Shown here one piece after another: positions 27,601 through 35,937 of a DNA stretch of 64,000 nucleotides. The translations under genes and the position numbers were made by a program. Source of the DNA: JAICJR01 sp963848495 (lineage in GTDB: Bacteria; Actinomycetota; Thermoleophilia; Solirubrobacterales; Thermoleophilaceae). The DNA lies in contig CAWKDV010000004.1 of NCBI GenBank assembly GCA_963848495.1, positions 62,001-126,000 on the forward strand, read 5' to 3'. The stretch's first letter is position 1; each line of letters starts with the position of its first letter. The notes under the pieces were generated by a model. It saw nothing but the letters and a program-made list of their open reading frames with translations. It was not told the DNA's origin and ran no database searches.

Positions 27601-28705
27601 GGGCAGCCGCCTGCGCCACACGGACGTGAAGGCGCGCATCGGCGGCGACGAGTTCGCCGTGATCCTCCCGGAGACCAGCCGCCGGCAGGCCGAGGGGGCG
27701 GCGGCGAGCATCCTGGCGGCGGTGCGCGAGGGGGCGATGATCCAGGGTCCGCGCGGCACGCGCCGGGCGGCCGCCACGATCGGAGTCGCCTGCTACGACC
27801 TCGGCGCAGGCGACGAGAGCCCCGACACCCTGATGGCCAAGGCCGACAGCGCGCTCTACGCCGCCAAGGAGGCCGGGCGCGATCGCTTCGTGGTCTACGA
27901 CGAGCACCTCGACGCGGGCCGCCGCGGCCGCGACCGCAGCTGGGCGCAGGAGATCAGGGCAGCGCTCGAGGAGGAGCGCCTGATGCTCTTCGCGCAGCCG
28001 ATCGTCGCCGTGCACGGCGTAGGCCCTGAGCGCTTCGAGCTGCTCCTCAGAATGACCTCGAGCGACGGCGAGCTGATCCCGCCGGCCATGTTCCTCGACA
28101 CCGCCGAGCGGCTCGGCTCGATCCGGCTGATCGACCGCTGGGTGGTCAGGACCGCTCTGCGGATCCTTGCGCGCAACCAGGCCGCCGGGCGCGACGTCGT
28201 CTTCCACGCGAACCTCTCGTCCCACTCGATGAGCGACGCGGACCTGCCCGGCTTCATCGCCGAGCAGCTCGCCGCCACGGGCGCCGACGCTCGCGGCATC
28301 GTGTTCGAGATCACCGAGACCGGAGCGATAGTCAACCTCGAGCAGGCCCGCGCGCTGCTGCGAGCGCTGCGTGACATGGGCTGCGCGGTGGCACTCGACG
28401 ACTTCGGCGCCGGCTTCGCCTCCTTCTACAACCTCAAGCACCTCGAGTTCGACTACCTGAAGATCGACGGCGAGTTCGGACGTCTGCTGCCCACCAGCCA
28501 GATCGACCAGCTCATCGTGCGCTCGGCCGTCGAGATCGCGCACGGACTCGGGAAGCAGACGATCGTGGAGCACGTGGGCGACGACGAGACGATCGACATC
28601 CTGCACAGCTACGGCGTGCACTTCGCGCAGGGCTTCCACGTCGGGGCGCCCGCGCCGCTCGAGGAGCTGGACCTCGGTCCGAGCCGCGAGCCCGCCTGGG
28701 CGTAG
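24602..28705 (+). CDS. Membrane multi-PAS GGDEF-EAL c-di-GMP enzyme
   Basis: A 1367-residue protein. An N-terminal MASE1-like membrane region (about residues 10-290) is followed by five PAS-type domains (about 300-935). The GGDEF domain carries intact GGDEF at 1014-1018 and an RxxD inhibitory site (RHTD) five residues before it. The EAL domain has ELLLR in place of EALLR (about 1146), but keeps NLS, the ETE glutamate, DDFG (about 1266), KIDG and the late IVEHV glutamate. It can therefore probably make c-di-GMP and may also degrade it. A PilZ protein and a LuxR regulator are next door. Confidence 0.93.
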   Translation: MPPRRLIRRSALAVAYLGASYAGFALGGPWNILLGLANGLAVGALIVGGRGAPRLVAATILPAGALAGLAGAESAWLGLGLAAGPLAGCLLLMTPRGRRWTETHEGPAPLRLESPGEVWFFLTTAAAMSLISACAMLLVRHPAGSGAPNTLAQFLLANLSGIAVTTPLLLLAAERRSPTGPKRRVEAAILLAGLALVATAVFSPAAATAAPLLRLPYVTLPFMLWSGVRFGRLVPRLTAALIAIVAVVGTARGVGPFSAAQASWRAPELDGFVLVAAAMTLMLAAIQTHAGRLYAQLAERRRFDQAVLRELGEAVIACDARGAITVFNDAAELLHGIDHTEVLGRRSLAGHGYRDPLTRELVPDDASPLTRALAGERLIGVELLVEPPGMGARLARVSAQPISLGDGSFAAVLTAEDITARKKDEDDLAYLAAIVESSHDAIYASDLKGRLTSWNPAAEAVYGYGASEVIGRHVSLTAPPGMANEIGKNMRRLLRGKKVEHAQTVRRRKDGRKIDISLSLSPVRDAEGTILGVAAIARDISEPLRSERLRRAADRRFRRAFEDSSVGMALLGATAADRGFIREVNDALCGPLGRDPNELVGSNMLAGIVAPADVLPLKSRLDLLAAGELPLVHAEVELLARDGHTVSADLTVSLVQDDEGRPQYFLAQVQDVTARRIAEAQLRAAARHFEVSHDLLCTSAFDGAVINANGAWTATLGWSIEELRQMRLIELVHPADRERTLAESAHLHEGGASLSFKNRFRAKDGRWVWLEWSARGVPEEDVIHSAARDVTEREEGLQALSEAEARFRGAFEGAGSGMALIAVDGNSAGRFMDVNDALCELVHRGRDELLDTDFAAVIHPDDLLQHADDLRQMFHCEIGEVLRETRLLDGHGQAVWASVSSSLVRDSGGQPLYRVLHVQDLSERKLHEQELERLANRDSLTDLFNRRRFEDELVRELGMSRRYGRHGAVLLMDVDHFKDVNDSLGHAAGDDLLGRIGQILGSRLRHTDVKARIGGDEFAVILPETSRRQAEGAAASILAAVREGAMIQGPRGTRRAAATIGVACYDLGAGDESPDTLMAKADSALYAAKEAGRDRFVVYDEHLDAGRRGRDRSWAQEIRAALEEERLMLFAQPIVAVHGVGPERFELLLRMTSSDGELIPPAMFLDTAERLGSIRLIDRWVVRTALRILARNQAAGRDVVFHANLSSHSMSDADLPGFIAEQLAATGADARGIVFEITETGAIVNLEQARALLRALRDMGCAVALDDFGAGFASFYNLKHLEFDYLKIDGEFGRLLPTSQIDQLIVRSAVEIAHGLGKQTIVEHVGDDETIDILHSYGVHFAQGFHVGAPAPLEELDLGPSREPAWA

Positions 28706-28714
28706 CCTGGCCGC

Positions 28715-28930
28715 ATGCGCCCCAGCAGACCCGTGCCGGTGGTGGGGATGCGAGCCCTCGTGGTCCGCCTCGCCGCCAACGAGGAGGCCACGATCGTGGA
28801 GGTCGAGGACGGCGGCCGGCATGTGGTCGCGGTCACCGCGTCCGGCGAGCAGATCGCCTTCACGCTGCGGCGCGCGACCGGCCGCTTCCACGCGGGCGTG
28901 CACGGCCCACGGCTGAAGCTGCTGCCTTAA
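28715..28930 (+). CDS. Small hypothetical protein
   Basis: A 71-residue ORF starting 9 bases after the GGDEF-EAL stop. The sequence (VVRLAANEEATIVEVEDGGRH, then ASGEQIAFTLRRATGRF) looks like a small beta-barrel. Its position and codon use are consistent with a real gene, but no family is recognised. Confidence 0.55.
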   Translation: MRPSRPVPVVGMRALVVRLAANEEATIVEVEDGGRHVVAVTASGEQIAFTLRRATGRFHAGVHGPRLKLLP

Positions 28931-28981
28931 CGCGCGTTAATCCGGGGACGCGCAGGATGCGCCAAATACGAGGAGGTCCGG

Positions 28982-29443
28982 ATGGCGCTCGACGCTTCAG
29001 AGATTCTCGGCTCGCAGCAGCTCGCCGGCGTGAAGGTGAACCCCAGAGGGATGGGCAAGGCCGTCGGGGCGCGGTACGGCGGCATGTACGGCGGGCTCGC
29101 CGGCGCGGCGGTGGGCGCCGCACGCAGCATGAAGGCGAACGAGGAGAAGATCGCCTTCCGCGAGAAGTCCGAGACGCCGACGTTCGGGCGGCTGGCCTAC
29201 TTCGTGGTCACGCCGGAGGAGGTGGCCCTGGTCGAGCTCAAGTCGAAGATCGTGACGGTCTACCTCGACCAGGTGATCGCGCGCGTCCCGCGCGGCGAGG
29301 TCGCGTCGATCGAGCTGGACGGTGGCGGCGCGGGCTCGTGCCCGCTGACGGTGACGTTCACGAGCGGCGACGCCTGGGAGCTCGAGGTCCCGAAGCCCTC
29401 GAAGAAGTACGCGAAGCGGGTGGTGGAGCAGCTCGGCGGCTAG
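28982..29443 (+). CDS. Hypothetical protein, conserved-looking
   Basis: A 153-residue protein with a strong ribosome-binding site (AGGAGG 7 bases before ATG). A glycine/alanine-rich stretch (YGGMYGGLAGAAVGAARSM, residues 31-50) is followed by a beta-rich domain (FGRLAYFVVTPEEVALVELK). No catalytic motif. The second half resembles PH-like or YokE-like folds by pattern only. Confidence 0.75.
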   Translation: MALDASEILGSQQLAGVKVNPRGMGKAVGARYGGMYGGLAGAAVGAARSMKANEEKIAFREKSETPTFGRLAYFVVTPEEVALVELKSKIVTVYLDQVIARVPRGEVASIELDGGGAGSCPLTVTFTSGDAWELEVPKPSKKYAKRVVEQLGG

Positions 29444-29498
29444 CTGGCCGGACCGCGGCGACCTTGACCGCGGATCGCCGACAGGTGATGCTCAGCCC

Positions 29499-31394
29499 GT
29501 GTCGGGAGGGATGAAGCCGCCAGCGCTCGGGCCGCTCGAGCTGACGCCTGACGAGATGCGCGCCACCGGCTACGCGGTGGTGGACCTGCTGGTCGACGCG
29601 CTGGCGGACCCGGGCGCACCGGTGAGGCGACCGGACCCGCGGGCCCTCGAGGAGCGCCTCGGCGACCCGCCACCCGAGCAGCCGCTGGACTTCGAGCAGA
29701 TCCTCGCCCGGATCTCCGGCGACCTGATCCCCGCGACGGCAAGGGGCGACCATCCCGGGTTCTTCGCCTTCATCCCCTATTGCTCCAATTGGCCGTCGGC
29801 CCTGGCGGACTTCGTGGCCGGGGCTCTCAATCTGGATGCGTGCATGTGGTGCACCGGAGCGGGCCCGATCACCGCGGAGCTCTCGATGGTGCGCTGGCTG
29901 GCCGACCTCGTCGGGTACCCGGCCGAGGCGGGCGGGATCTTCGTCAGCGGCGGCTCGGCCGCCAACCTCACCGCGCTCGCGTGCGCGCGCGAGACGCTGG
30001 TCGGCTCGATGTCGGACCGGCTCACGATCTACCTCTCGGACCAGTGCCACTCCTCGTTCGCGCGGGCGGCGCGCGCCCTCGGCTTCCGCTCGGACCAGGT
30101 GCGGGTCGTGCCGACAGACCAGCGCTTCGCGATCCGCCTGGACGCGCTGGAGGCGACGATCGACCGCGACATCGCCGACGCGCGGGTGCCGCTCGCGGTG
30201 GTGGCCAACGCGGGTGCGACCTCGACCGGTGCGATCGATCCGCTCGGCAAGCTGAGCGAGCTGTGCGCGTCGCGCGACATGTGGCTCCACGTGGACGCGG
30301 CGTACGGCGGGGCCGCCGCGCTCACGGAGCGCGGTGCACGCGCGCTGGCCGGGATCGACCGGGCCGACTCGATCACGTTGGATCCGCACAAGTGGCTCTA
30401 CCAGCCGTGGGAGTGCGGCTGCCTGCTGGTCCGCCGGCAGGAGGCGCTCATCCGCGCCTTCTCGATCGCGCCCGACTACCTCCAGGACATCGACGGCGAG
30501 AAGAACCTGGGCGACTGGGGCCTCCAGCTCAGCCGCGGAGCCCGCGCGCTGAAGCTCTGGTGGTCGCTTCAGGCGTTCGGCGTCGACGCCTTCCGGCGGG
30601 CCATCGACGCCTCGCTCGACCTCGCCGCCCTGGCCGTCGAGCGCATCGAGGCCCACCCGGCGCTGGAGCTGCTCGCGCCGCCCTCACTCGGCATCGTCTG
30701 CTTCAGGCGCACGGAGCCCGCCATCGCGGACGACGAGGAGCAGCTGGAGCGCATCAACGCCGAGCTGGTCGCAGAGCTGGAGCGCTCGGGGATCGGCTTC
30801 CTCAGCTCGACGCGGGCGCACGGCCGCTTCGCGCTCCGCCTCTGCGTGATGAACCACACGACGCGCGCCGAGCACGTGGAGCGCGTCGTGGACTTCCTCG
30901 CGGAGCATCCCGTGGGGCGCCGCTTCCGCACCAGCCCGCCGCTGCCCTTGCGCGATCTCACCGTCGGCGCCGCCGCGGTGGACAACCGGCCGCTGGCCGT
31001 GTCGCTTGGTGACGTGCCGATGTTCGACGGGCTCAGCGAGGAGGAGCGCATCTGGGTCGCCTCCCTGGGTGAGGAGCGGGAGGTCGACGCGGGCACCCAG
31101 GTGCTCGAGCAGTGGCAGACCTCGCGCGACCTCTACGTCGTGCTCGCCGGCCAGTTCGCCGTGCTCGACAACGGCGAGCAGATAGCGGTTCGCGGCTACG
31201 GCGACGTGTTCGGCGAGCTCGCGGCGCTCGACTGGGGCGCTGGCTACGGTGCGCCCCGGCGGGCGGCCATCGAGGCGCTGGAAGACGGCCGCCTGCTCGT
31301 CCTCCAGCTCGCCGCGACCGAGGCGCTGCTGAGGCGCTTCCCGCCGGTCGCGGCGCGCCTGCGGGGCCTGGCCGCGGAGCGACTCCGCCACTGA
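29499..31394 (+). CDS. Group II PLP amino-acid decarboxylase fused to a cNMP-binding-like domain
   Basis: A 631-residue fusion (GTG 29499; ATG 29511 is an alternative). Residues 1-480 are a DOPA/tyrosine/glutamate-type decarboxylase: FVSGGSAANLTAL, HVDAAYGGAAAL and the PLP-lysine motif LDPHKWLYQPWECG (Lys near 298). Such enzymes convert an aromatic or acidic amino acid to an amine and CO2. Residues about 502-631 form a Crp-like cyclic-nucleotide-binding domain: LYVVLAGQFAVLDNGEQ and VFGELAAL with a later APRRA. The second domain has a short insertion in the phosphate-binding cassette, so ligand binding is uncertain. The fusion is unusual. The downstream MFS gene carries the same type of domain. 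Confidence 0.87.
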   Translation: MSGGMKPPALGPLELTPDEMRATGYAVVDLLVDALADPGAPVRRPDPRALEERLGDPPPEQPLDFEQILARISGDLIPATARGDHPGFFAFIPYCSNWPSALADFVAGALNLDACMWCTGAGPITAELSMVRWLADLVGYPAEAGGIFVSGGSAANLTALACARETLVGSMSDRLTIYLSDQCHSSFARAARALGFRSDQVRVVPTDQRFAIRLDALEATIDRDIADARVPLAVVANAGATSTGAIDPLGKLSELCASRDMWLHVDAAYGGAAALTERGARALAGIDRADSITLDPHKWLYQPWECGCLLVRRQEALIRAFSIAPDYLQDIDGEKNLGDWGLQLSRGARALKLWWSLQAFGVDAFRRAIDASLDLAALAVERIEAHPALELLAPPSLGIVCFRRTEPAIADDEEQLERINAELVAELERSGIGFLSSTRAHGRFALRLCVMNHTTRAEHVERVVDFLAEHPVGRRFRTSPPLPLRDLTVGAAAVDNRPLAVSLGDVPMFDGLSEEERIWVASLGEEREVDAGTQVLEQWQTSRDLYVVLAGQFAVLDNGEQIAVRGYGDVFGELAALDWGAGYGAPRRAAIEALEDGRLLVLQLAATEALLRRFPPVAARLRGLAAERLRH

Positions 31395-31401
31395 GCGGCC
31401 G

Positions 31402-32997
31402 ATGCGCGAAGCGCTGCGCGTACTCGCAAGCACGATCGCGAGCCCGCTCCTGCGGCGGACGCTTGCGGCCTACACGCTGTTCGGGATGGCCGAGTGGGGC
31501 ATCTGGCTGTCGGTCTCGGTGTACGCCTACGAGCGTGGCGGGGCCACGTTGGCGGGCACGGTGGCCGTCGCCGAGCTCCTTCCCGCCGCCGTGCTCGCCC
31601 GGCCGCTCACCACGCGACTGCTGCGCGCCGGCACGGCATGGGCGCTCCCCCTCGGATACGGCCTCCAGGCCGCGGCCGACCTGACGCTCGGCGGCCTGCT
31701 CCTCGCGGGCGCGCCGGCGCTGACCGTGTATGCCGCCGCCGTCGTGGCATCCGTCTTCGTCACTGCCACGCGGCCGATTCAGGCCTCCGTGCTGCCCAGC
31801 CTCGTCAGGTCGCCTGCCGAGCTGACCGCGGCCAACGTGGCCTGTGGCTGGAGCGAGAGCGTCGCGATCATCGGCGGCCCCGCGCTGGCCGGTCTCCTGA
31901 TCGCGCTCCACGGTCCGTCGCTGGCGTGCCTGGCCCTGGGCGGCTGCGCGCTCATCGCCGGCCTCGCCACGCTCGGGCTACCGGTGCTGCGGCGGAGCGT
32001 CATGCCCGACGAGCCCGTCCACACCCGCCCTCGGCCTCCCCGCGAGTCGCGCTGGGTGATCGGACTGCTGCTCGCAGGTGTGGTCGTCGAGGGAGCGCTC
32101 GACATCCTGTACGTGGTGCTCGCGGTCGGCGTGCTCGACATGGGCGGCGGCTTCGCGGGCACGCTCAACGCGTCCGTGGGCATCGGCGCGGTGCTCGGGA
32201 GCGCGGCAGCGACGGCCCTGATCGGGGTTCGCCGGATCGGGCCCCCGCTGCTCGCCGCGCTGCTCGGGGCGGGCGTGGTGCTGCTGCTGCTCGGGCAGCT
32301 GCACGATGCCGCCGCGGTGATCGCCTGCCTCGTGCTGGTGGGCTGCGCCCTGCGCCTTATCAACGTCGCGGCGCGCACGCTGGTGCAGCGCCACTGCCCG
32401 CTCGAGGAGCTCGGCGATCTCTTCGGAGCGATCGAGGCGGGCACGATGGCAGCCCTCGCCACGGGCTCGGCGCTCGTCGCCCTCCTGGTCCACCTGGGCG
32501 GGCCCGGGCTCGCCACGGGAGGCCTGGCGGTGCTGGTCGCGGTCGCGGGCCTCGGCGCCGTGCGTCCGCTGCGCCGCCTCGACGCCACGTCGCGCCCCCC
32601 GCTAGTCGAGATCGCGATGCTGCGTGCCGTCCCGCCCTTCGACGTGCTGGGCGCCGCCGCCCTGGAGCGGCTCGCACGCGAGGCCCGCAGCGTCCGTGTG
32701 GAGACCGGCCACGAGGTGATCCGGGAGGGCGATCCGGGCGACTGCTACTACGTGGTGGCCGACGGCCGGCTCGACGTCACCCGCCAGGGAGACACGATCA
32801 ACACGCTGTCACGCGGACACGGCTTCGGGGAGATAGCCCTCCTCGAGGACCGCCCCCGCACCGCGACCGTCACCGCCAGCGAGCCGTGCTTCCTCTACGC
32901 GCTCGATCGCGCGCCCTTCGCCGCCGCCCTCACGGACCAGCCGCTCTTCCACGCGGGGGCCACGGCGATAGCGGCAAGCCGCGGAGCGGGCTCCTAG
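31402..32997 (+). CDS. MFS transporter fused to a cNMP-binding domain
   Basis: A 531-residue protein. Residues 1-395 contain 10-12 hydrophobic segments in an MFS-like arrangement (FGMAEWGIWLSVSVYAYERGG; TRPIQASVLPSLV). Residues about 410-520 form a cyclic-nucleotide-binding domain with VIREGDPGDCYYVVADGRLD and the phosphate-binding cassette GFGEIALLEDRPRTATV, which looks intact. It starts 8 bases after the decarboxylase stop, so both are co-transcribed. It may export or exchange the amine product under nucleotide control; this is inference. Confidence 0.85.
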   Translation: MREALRVLASTIASPLLRRTLAAYTLFGMAEWGIWLSVSVYAYERGGATLAGTVAVAELLPAAVLARPLTTRLLRAGTAWALPLGYGLQAAADLTLGGLLLAGAPALTVYAAAVVASVFVTATRPIQASVLPSLVRSPAELTAANVACGWSESVAIIGGPALAGLLIALHGPSLACLALGGCALIAGLATLGLPVLRRSVMPDEPVHTRPRPPRESRWVIGLLLAGVVVEGALDILYVVLAVGVLDMGGGFAGTLNASVGIGAVLGSAAATALIGVRRIGPPLLAALLGAGVVLLLLGQLHDAAAVIACLVLVGCALRLINVAARTLVQRHCPLEELGDLFGAIEAGTMAALATGSALVALLVHLGGPGLATGGLAVLVAVAGLGAVRPLRRLDATSRPPLVEIAMLRAVPPFDVLGAAALERLAREARSVRVETGHEVIREGDPGDCYYVVADGRLDVTRQGDTINTLSRGHGFGEIALLEDRPRTATVTASEPCFLYALDRAPFAAALTDQPLFHAGATAIAASRGAGS

Positions 32998-33016
32998 GCG
33001 GACGCGCGAGCCTAGG
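32993..33016. terminator. Possible bidirectional terminator between convergent genes
   Basis: CCTAGGC and GCCTAGG form 7-base arms with a 10-base loop between the convergent MFS and TlpA genes. No T-run, so this is weakly supported. Confidence 0.4.
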
Positions 33017-33028
33017 GCGAGCAGGGGA

Positions 33029-33520
33029 TCAACCGGCTGAGCGCAACGCTCGCTCGAGGCTCGAGCTGGTCTGCGGGCCGATCAGCCTGGAGACGATCCG
33101 CCCGCGCCCGCTCAGCACAAAGGTCGTCGGGAGCCCCACGATGCCGTATCGGCCGCCGACGGTGTTGTCGGGATCGCGCAGGACGGGGAAGGTCCAACCG
33201 TAGCGGCGGATGAAGCTGCGGGCGGCCGCGGCGCTGTCCCCGGTGTCGACGCTGACAAGCTGCAGGCCGTGCTCCTGGGCCGCGAAGCGCTGCAGCTGCG
33301 GCGCCTCCTGCATGCAGGGATGGCACCAGCTTGCCCAGAAGTTGACGAGCACGGGGTGTCCGCGGAGCTGCGCGAGATTCACAACGGGCGGCCGCAGGAC
33401 CGTGTTGGGCAGTGCCGGCGCCAGCTTGGAGGGGCTCCCGCCACCCCCGCTGAGGAAGCCCACGCCAATCACGGCGGCCAGTGCCGCCACCAGCACGGCG
33501 AGCGCGTGCGACCGGCGCAT
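33029..33520 (-). CDS. TlpA-like thiol-disulfide protein
   Basis: A 163-residue exported thioredoxin-fold protein. An N-terminal anchor (ALAVLVAALAAVIGVGFLSGG) is followed by the redox motif WASWCHPCMQEAP and the cis-proline region GIVGLPTTFVL. Such proteins reduce or oxidise cysteines outside the membrane, for instance in the CuA site or in SCO1 during oxidase assembly. Its ATG overlaps the SCO1 stop by 1 base (TGATG), consistent with a joint role. Confidence 0.9.
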   Translation of the reverse strand: MRRSHALAVLVAALAAVIGVGFLSGGGGSPSKLAPALPNTVLRPPVVNLAQLRGHPVLVNFWASWCHPCMQEAPQLQRFAAQEHGLQLVSVDTGDSAAAARSFIRRYGWTFPVLRDPDNTVGGRYGIVGLPTTFVLSGRGRIVSRLIGPQTSSSLERALRSAG

Positions 33521-34176
33521 CAGCTCTTCGCGAGCAGGGGCACGTCGTGCACGATCTGCGCCGGCTTGAAGTTCGCCGGATAGATCGTCCTGAGCTTCCC
33601 GCTCGCGCTGATGCCGTAGACGAGCGCCGAGTGCGCCACGAACTCCGGGTTGCCCGAATCGCGCTGCGAGCCGATGTTCCACGCCTTCCAGGTGCGCGCC
33701 AGCGCGCCGGCGCTACCGATCAGGTACTGCATGCGCCCGGTCATCTCGTGCGCCCGTAGGAAGGCCGCGACGGTTCCCCGAGTGTCGCCGTGCGGGTCCA
33801 CCGAGACAGCGATGATCTCGACGTCCCGGGCGGCCGCGCCGAGCCGCGCCTGCGTCGCGCGCAGGTTCGTGGCGATCAGCGGGCACACGTCCGGGCAGTG
33901 CGTGTAGAGGAAGGTCACGAGCACCGGTGTGCCGCGGTACTGGCCGAGCGTGATCCGCTTGCCGAGGTAGTTGTCGAGATGTATCGGGGGCGCCGCCGTG
34001 ACCGGAGTCAGCACCTGGCCCGAGAACTGCGACGAGCGCGCCGCACTCGCGCCGCCCGGCAGCTTCGGCTTGGAGCTCTGGCCGGCGAGGACCGCCGTAA
34101 GGACCACCAGGATCGCCGTGAGTCCCGCCAGTGGCAGCAGCACCGCGGGCCGCAGCACACGGCTGCCCGATCTCAT
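33520..34176 (-). CDS. SCO1/SenC copper chaperone
   Basis: A 218-residue membrane-anchored SCO1 protein, which loads copper into the CuA centre of cytochrome oxidase. The copper ligands are in place: CPDVCP (Cys94 and Cys98) and His182 in EFVAHSALVYGI. One N-terminal membrane segment (VLLPLAGLTAILVVLTAVLA). ATG 34176 overlaps the ctaG stop by 4 bases. Confidence 0.93.
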   Translation of the reverse strand: MRSGSRVLRPAVLLPLAGLTAILVVLTAVLAGQSSKPKLPGGASAARSSQFSGQVLTPVTAAPPIHLDNYLGKRITLGQYRGTPVLVTFLYTHCPDVCPLIATNLRATQARLGAAARDVEIIAVSVDPHGDTRGTVAAFLRAHEMTGRMQYLIGSAGALARTWKAWNIGSQRDSGNPEFVAHSALVYGISASGKLRTIYPANFKPAQIVHDVPLLAKS

Positions 34177-35021
34177 GAGACGCCGGCCTCCAGGCGGTCG
34201 CGCAGGTCGGCGGCCCTCGAGTCCCTGACGAGCGCATCGACGAAAACGGCGGCGAAGGCCACACCGAACACGAACAGCTCGAGGAAGCACATGCCGGCTC
34301 CCGCGAGCTGCTGGTCGGCGATCGCGGATAGGTCGTACGCCCGCGGGGCGTGGGCGTACAGCGGATAGAACGTGCCGGCGCCCCAGGTGAGGGGGATGCA
34401 GACGACGGCGGTCGCGGCGCGGCTGAAGCCGAGATATGCGAGCCGCTGGCCGTTCATCCTGCGCCGATCCGATGGCAGCGGATCGACCACGAGCCACCAG
34501 AGCGCGAGGCCCGTGTAGAACAGCGTCATGTGCTCGAGGGCGTGCACGGCTGGGTGGATGGCGGCGTAGTCGAACACCCGCGGCAGGGCCCACAGCCAGG
34601 TGGCGGCAGCCCACGCCGGGAGCACGAGCGCCGGGCGCATCACCACCTCCAGCACCCGACCGATCGGGCCACCGGGAGCGACGAGCCGCAGGACGCGCCG
34701 CGACAGCCCAAGGGGTAGCAGCGGCGCCCTCACTCCGAGCACGATCAGTGCCGGTGCGATGTCCGCCAGCACGACGTGCTGCAGCATGTGGGCCGAGAGG
34801 AGCCAGCGGTCGCCGATCGCATCGAGCGGAGACATCAGGGCCAGGGCGATGAGAGCGAGGCCGGCGAAGTACGGCAGCGCGTGGCCGATCCCGGGCGTAG
34901 CCGCCGACCGTCTGTCGCGGGCGCGGGTGAAAGCCCTGAGGTACAGCGCGGTCGCGGCCAGCAGCGCAACGACGAGAAGCGGATCGAGCGCCCAGCTCGA
35001 CCAGCCCGGCGCCCGGCTCAT
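34173..35021 (-). CDS. ctaG: CtaG-type cytochrome c oxidase assembly membrane protein
   Basis: A 282-residue protein with about seven membrane segments, typical of the caa3-type CtaG family needed for copper insertion into cytochrome oxidase. Visible features are SAHMLQHVVLADIAPALIVLG near residue 76, HALEHMTLFYTGLALWW near 156 and the late loop LSAIADQQLAGAGM. The histidines in the first and second motifs are likely metal-related. It overlaps both neighbours by 4 bases, in an operon with SCO1 and a TlpA-like protein. Confidence 0.92.
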   Translation of the reverse strand: MSRAPGWSSWALDPLLVVALLAATALYLRAFTRARDRRSAATPGIGHALPYFAGLALIALALMSPLDAIGDRWLLSAHMLQHVVLADIAPALIVLGVRAPLLPLGLSRRVLRLVAPGGPIGRVLEVVMRPALVLPAWAAATWLWALPRVFDYAAIHPAVHALEHMTLFYTGLALWWLVVDPLPSDRRRMNGQRLAYLGFSRAATAVVCIPLTWGAGTFYPLYAHAPRAYDLSAIADQQLAGAGMCFLELFVFGVAFAAVFVDALVRDSRAADLRDRLEAGVS

Positions 35022-35173
35022 CGTCTCACCTCACGCGCGTTTCGGGGTCTGGTTGGCGCTTTTGGGTTGCGGCGCTTGTGGACTCGGTCCGAGACGACGA
35101 CGACCCCGCCGAGCACTCCCACCGGGGTGAAGTAGAGCGCCGACGTGTACCAGTGGGTGAGGCAGGCGATCAT
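35018..35173 (-). CDS. 51-residue membrane microprotein coupled to ctaG
   Basis: A small gene overlapping both neighbours by ATGA: its ATG (35171-35173) overlaps the ycnI stop and its stop overlaps the ctaG start. The product begins MIACLTHWYTSALYFTPVGV, has one membrane segment and a basic tail (KRRNPKAPTRPR). Perfect coupling at both ends argues that it is translated. It may be a small assembly subunit near cytochrome oxidase or CtaG. No family name can be given. Confidence 0.75.
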   Translation of the reverse strand: MIACLTHWYTSALYFTPVGVLGGVVVVSDRVHKRRNPKAPTRPRNAREVRR

Positions 35174-35937
35174 GTCGCCTGCCTCGAGAGCTCTGTCGCA
35201 GCGGTCTCTGACGGGCGTCTACGCGATATCAGAGCGGCGACGCCTGCGACCAGCCCCAGCGCGCCCACGATCAGCGCCGCGATGGCGAGGCCCTTGCTCG
35301 CCCCGGTGCTCTTCGTCGCAGTAGCGCCGGAGGTGGGCGCGGCCGTGTGCTCGGCAGTCGCCGCGGCGGGCGCAACCTGACCGGCGGGAGGCCCGGCATC
35401 CCCGGCGAGGTCGTAGGCGGCACCGTTCTCGGGCCCGACGTTGACCGTTGCCGCGGGCTGGTCCGCGCTCGGCGGTCCGATCCAACGGACGATCTGGCCG
35501 TTGCTGTAGGTCTGCACGGTCTTGAACGAGAGGGTGTCGCCGCTCTTGCCCGGCACCGAGAACGCGACGGGGAAGTTCTCGATGTAGCCCGGTGGGGTGC
35601 CGCCGCCCTTGGCGGCGGTGAAGATCGCCTCCGAGACCTCCTCGGTGACGGGACCGTCGTCGGTTTGGATCGGCTTGGTGAGCTTCGTCTTGACGAGCTG
35701 GATCTTCCAGCCGGGCACCTGCTGCGGGTCGAAGGCGGTGAAGCCAGGCGGGATCTTTATGTCGACCCGCACCGTCCTCGCGTTGTCGGTCTCGTTCGGG
35801 ACGCGGATGTCGACCGTCGGGAAATCGCCGGCCGGGAGGACGTTCGGGTGCAGGCTCACGTGGGCCTGCCCGACGGAGGGGACCGCGAGCGCGGCTGCTG
35901 CCACGCTGCCGGCAATGAGTGCATGCTTCCTGTTCAA
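35170..35937 (-). CDS. YcnI-like (DUF1775) copper-associated protein
   Basis: A 255-residue exported protein. A TTG start at 35935-35937 fits a GAAAGGA ribosome-binding site and a clean signal peptide (HALIAGSVAAAALAVPSVGQA). The mature N terminus begins with His (HVSLHPN), as in YcnI proteins that bind copper through the N-terminal histidine. The domain contains DIRVPNETDNARTVRV and PPGYIENFPVAF. A C-terminal membrane anchor (AIAALIVGALGLVAGVAALI) follows a Pro/Ala linker. It lies between CopCD and CtaG/SCO genes. The reading frame is open upstream without a stop into the preceding small gene. Confidence 0.88.
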   Translation of the reverse strand: MNRKHALIAGSVAAAALAVPSVGQAHVSLHPNVLPAGDFPTVDIRVPNETDNARTVRVDIKIPPGFTAFDPQQVPGWKIQLVKTKLTKPIQTDDGPVTEEVSEAIFTAAKGGGTPPGYIENFPVAFSVPGKSGDTLSFKTVQTYSNGQIVRWIGPPSADQPAATVNVGPENGAAYDLAGDAGPPAGQVAPAAATAEHTAAPTSGATATKSTGASKGLAIAALIVGALGLVAGVAALISRRRPSETAATELSRQAT

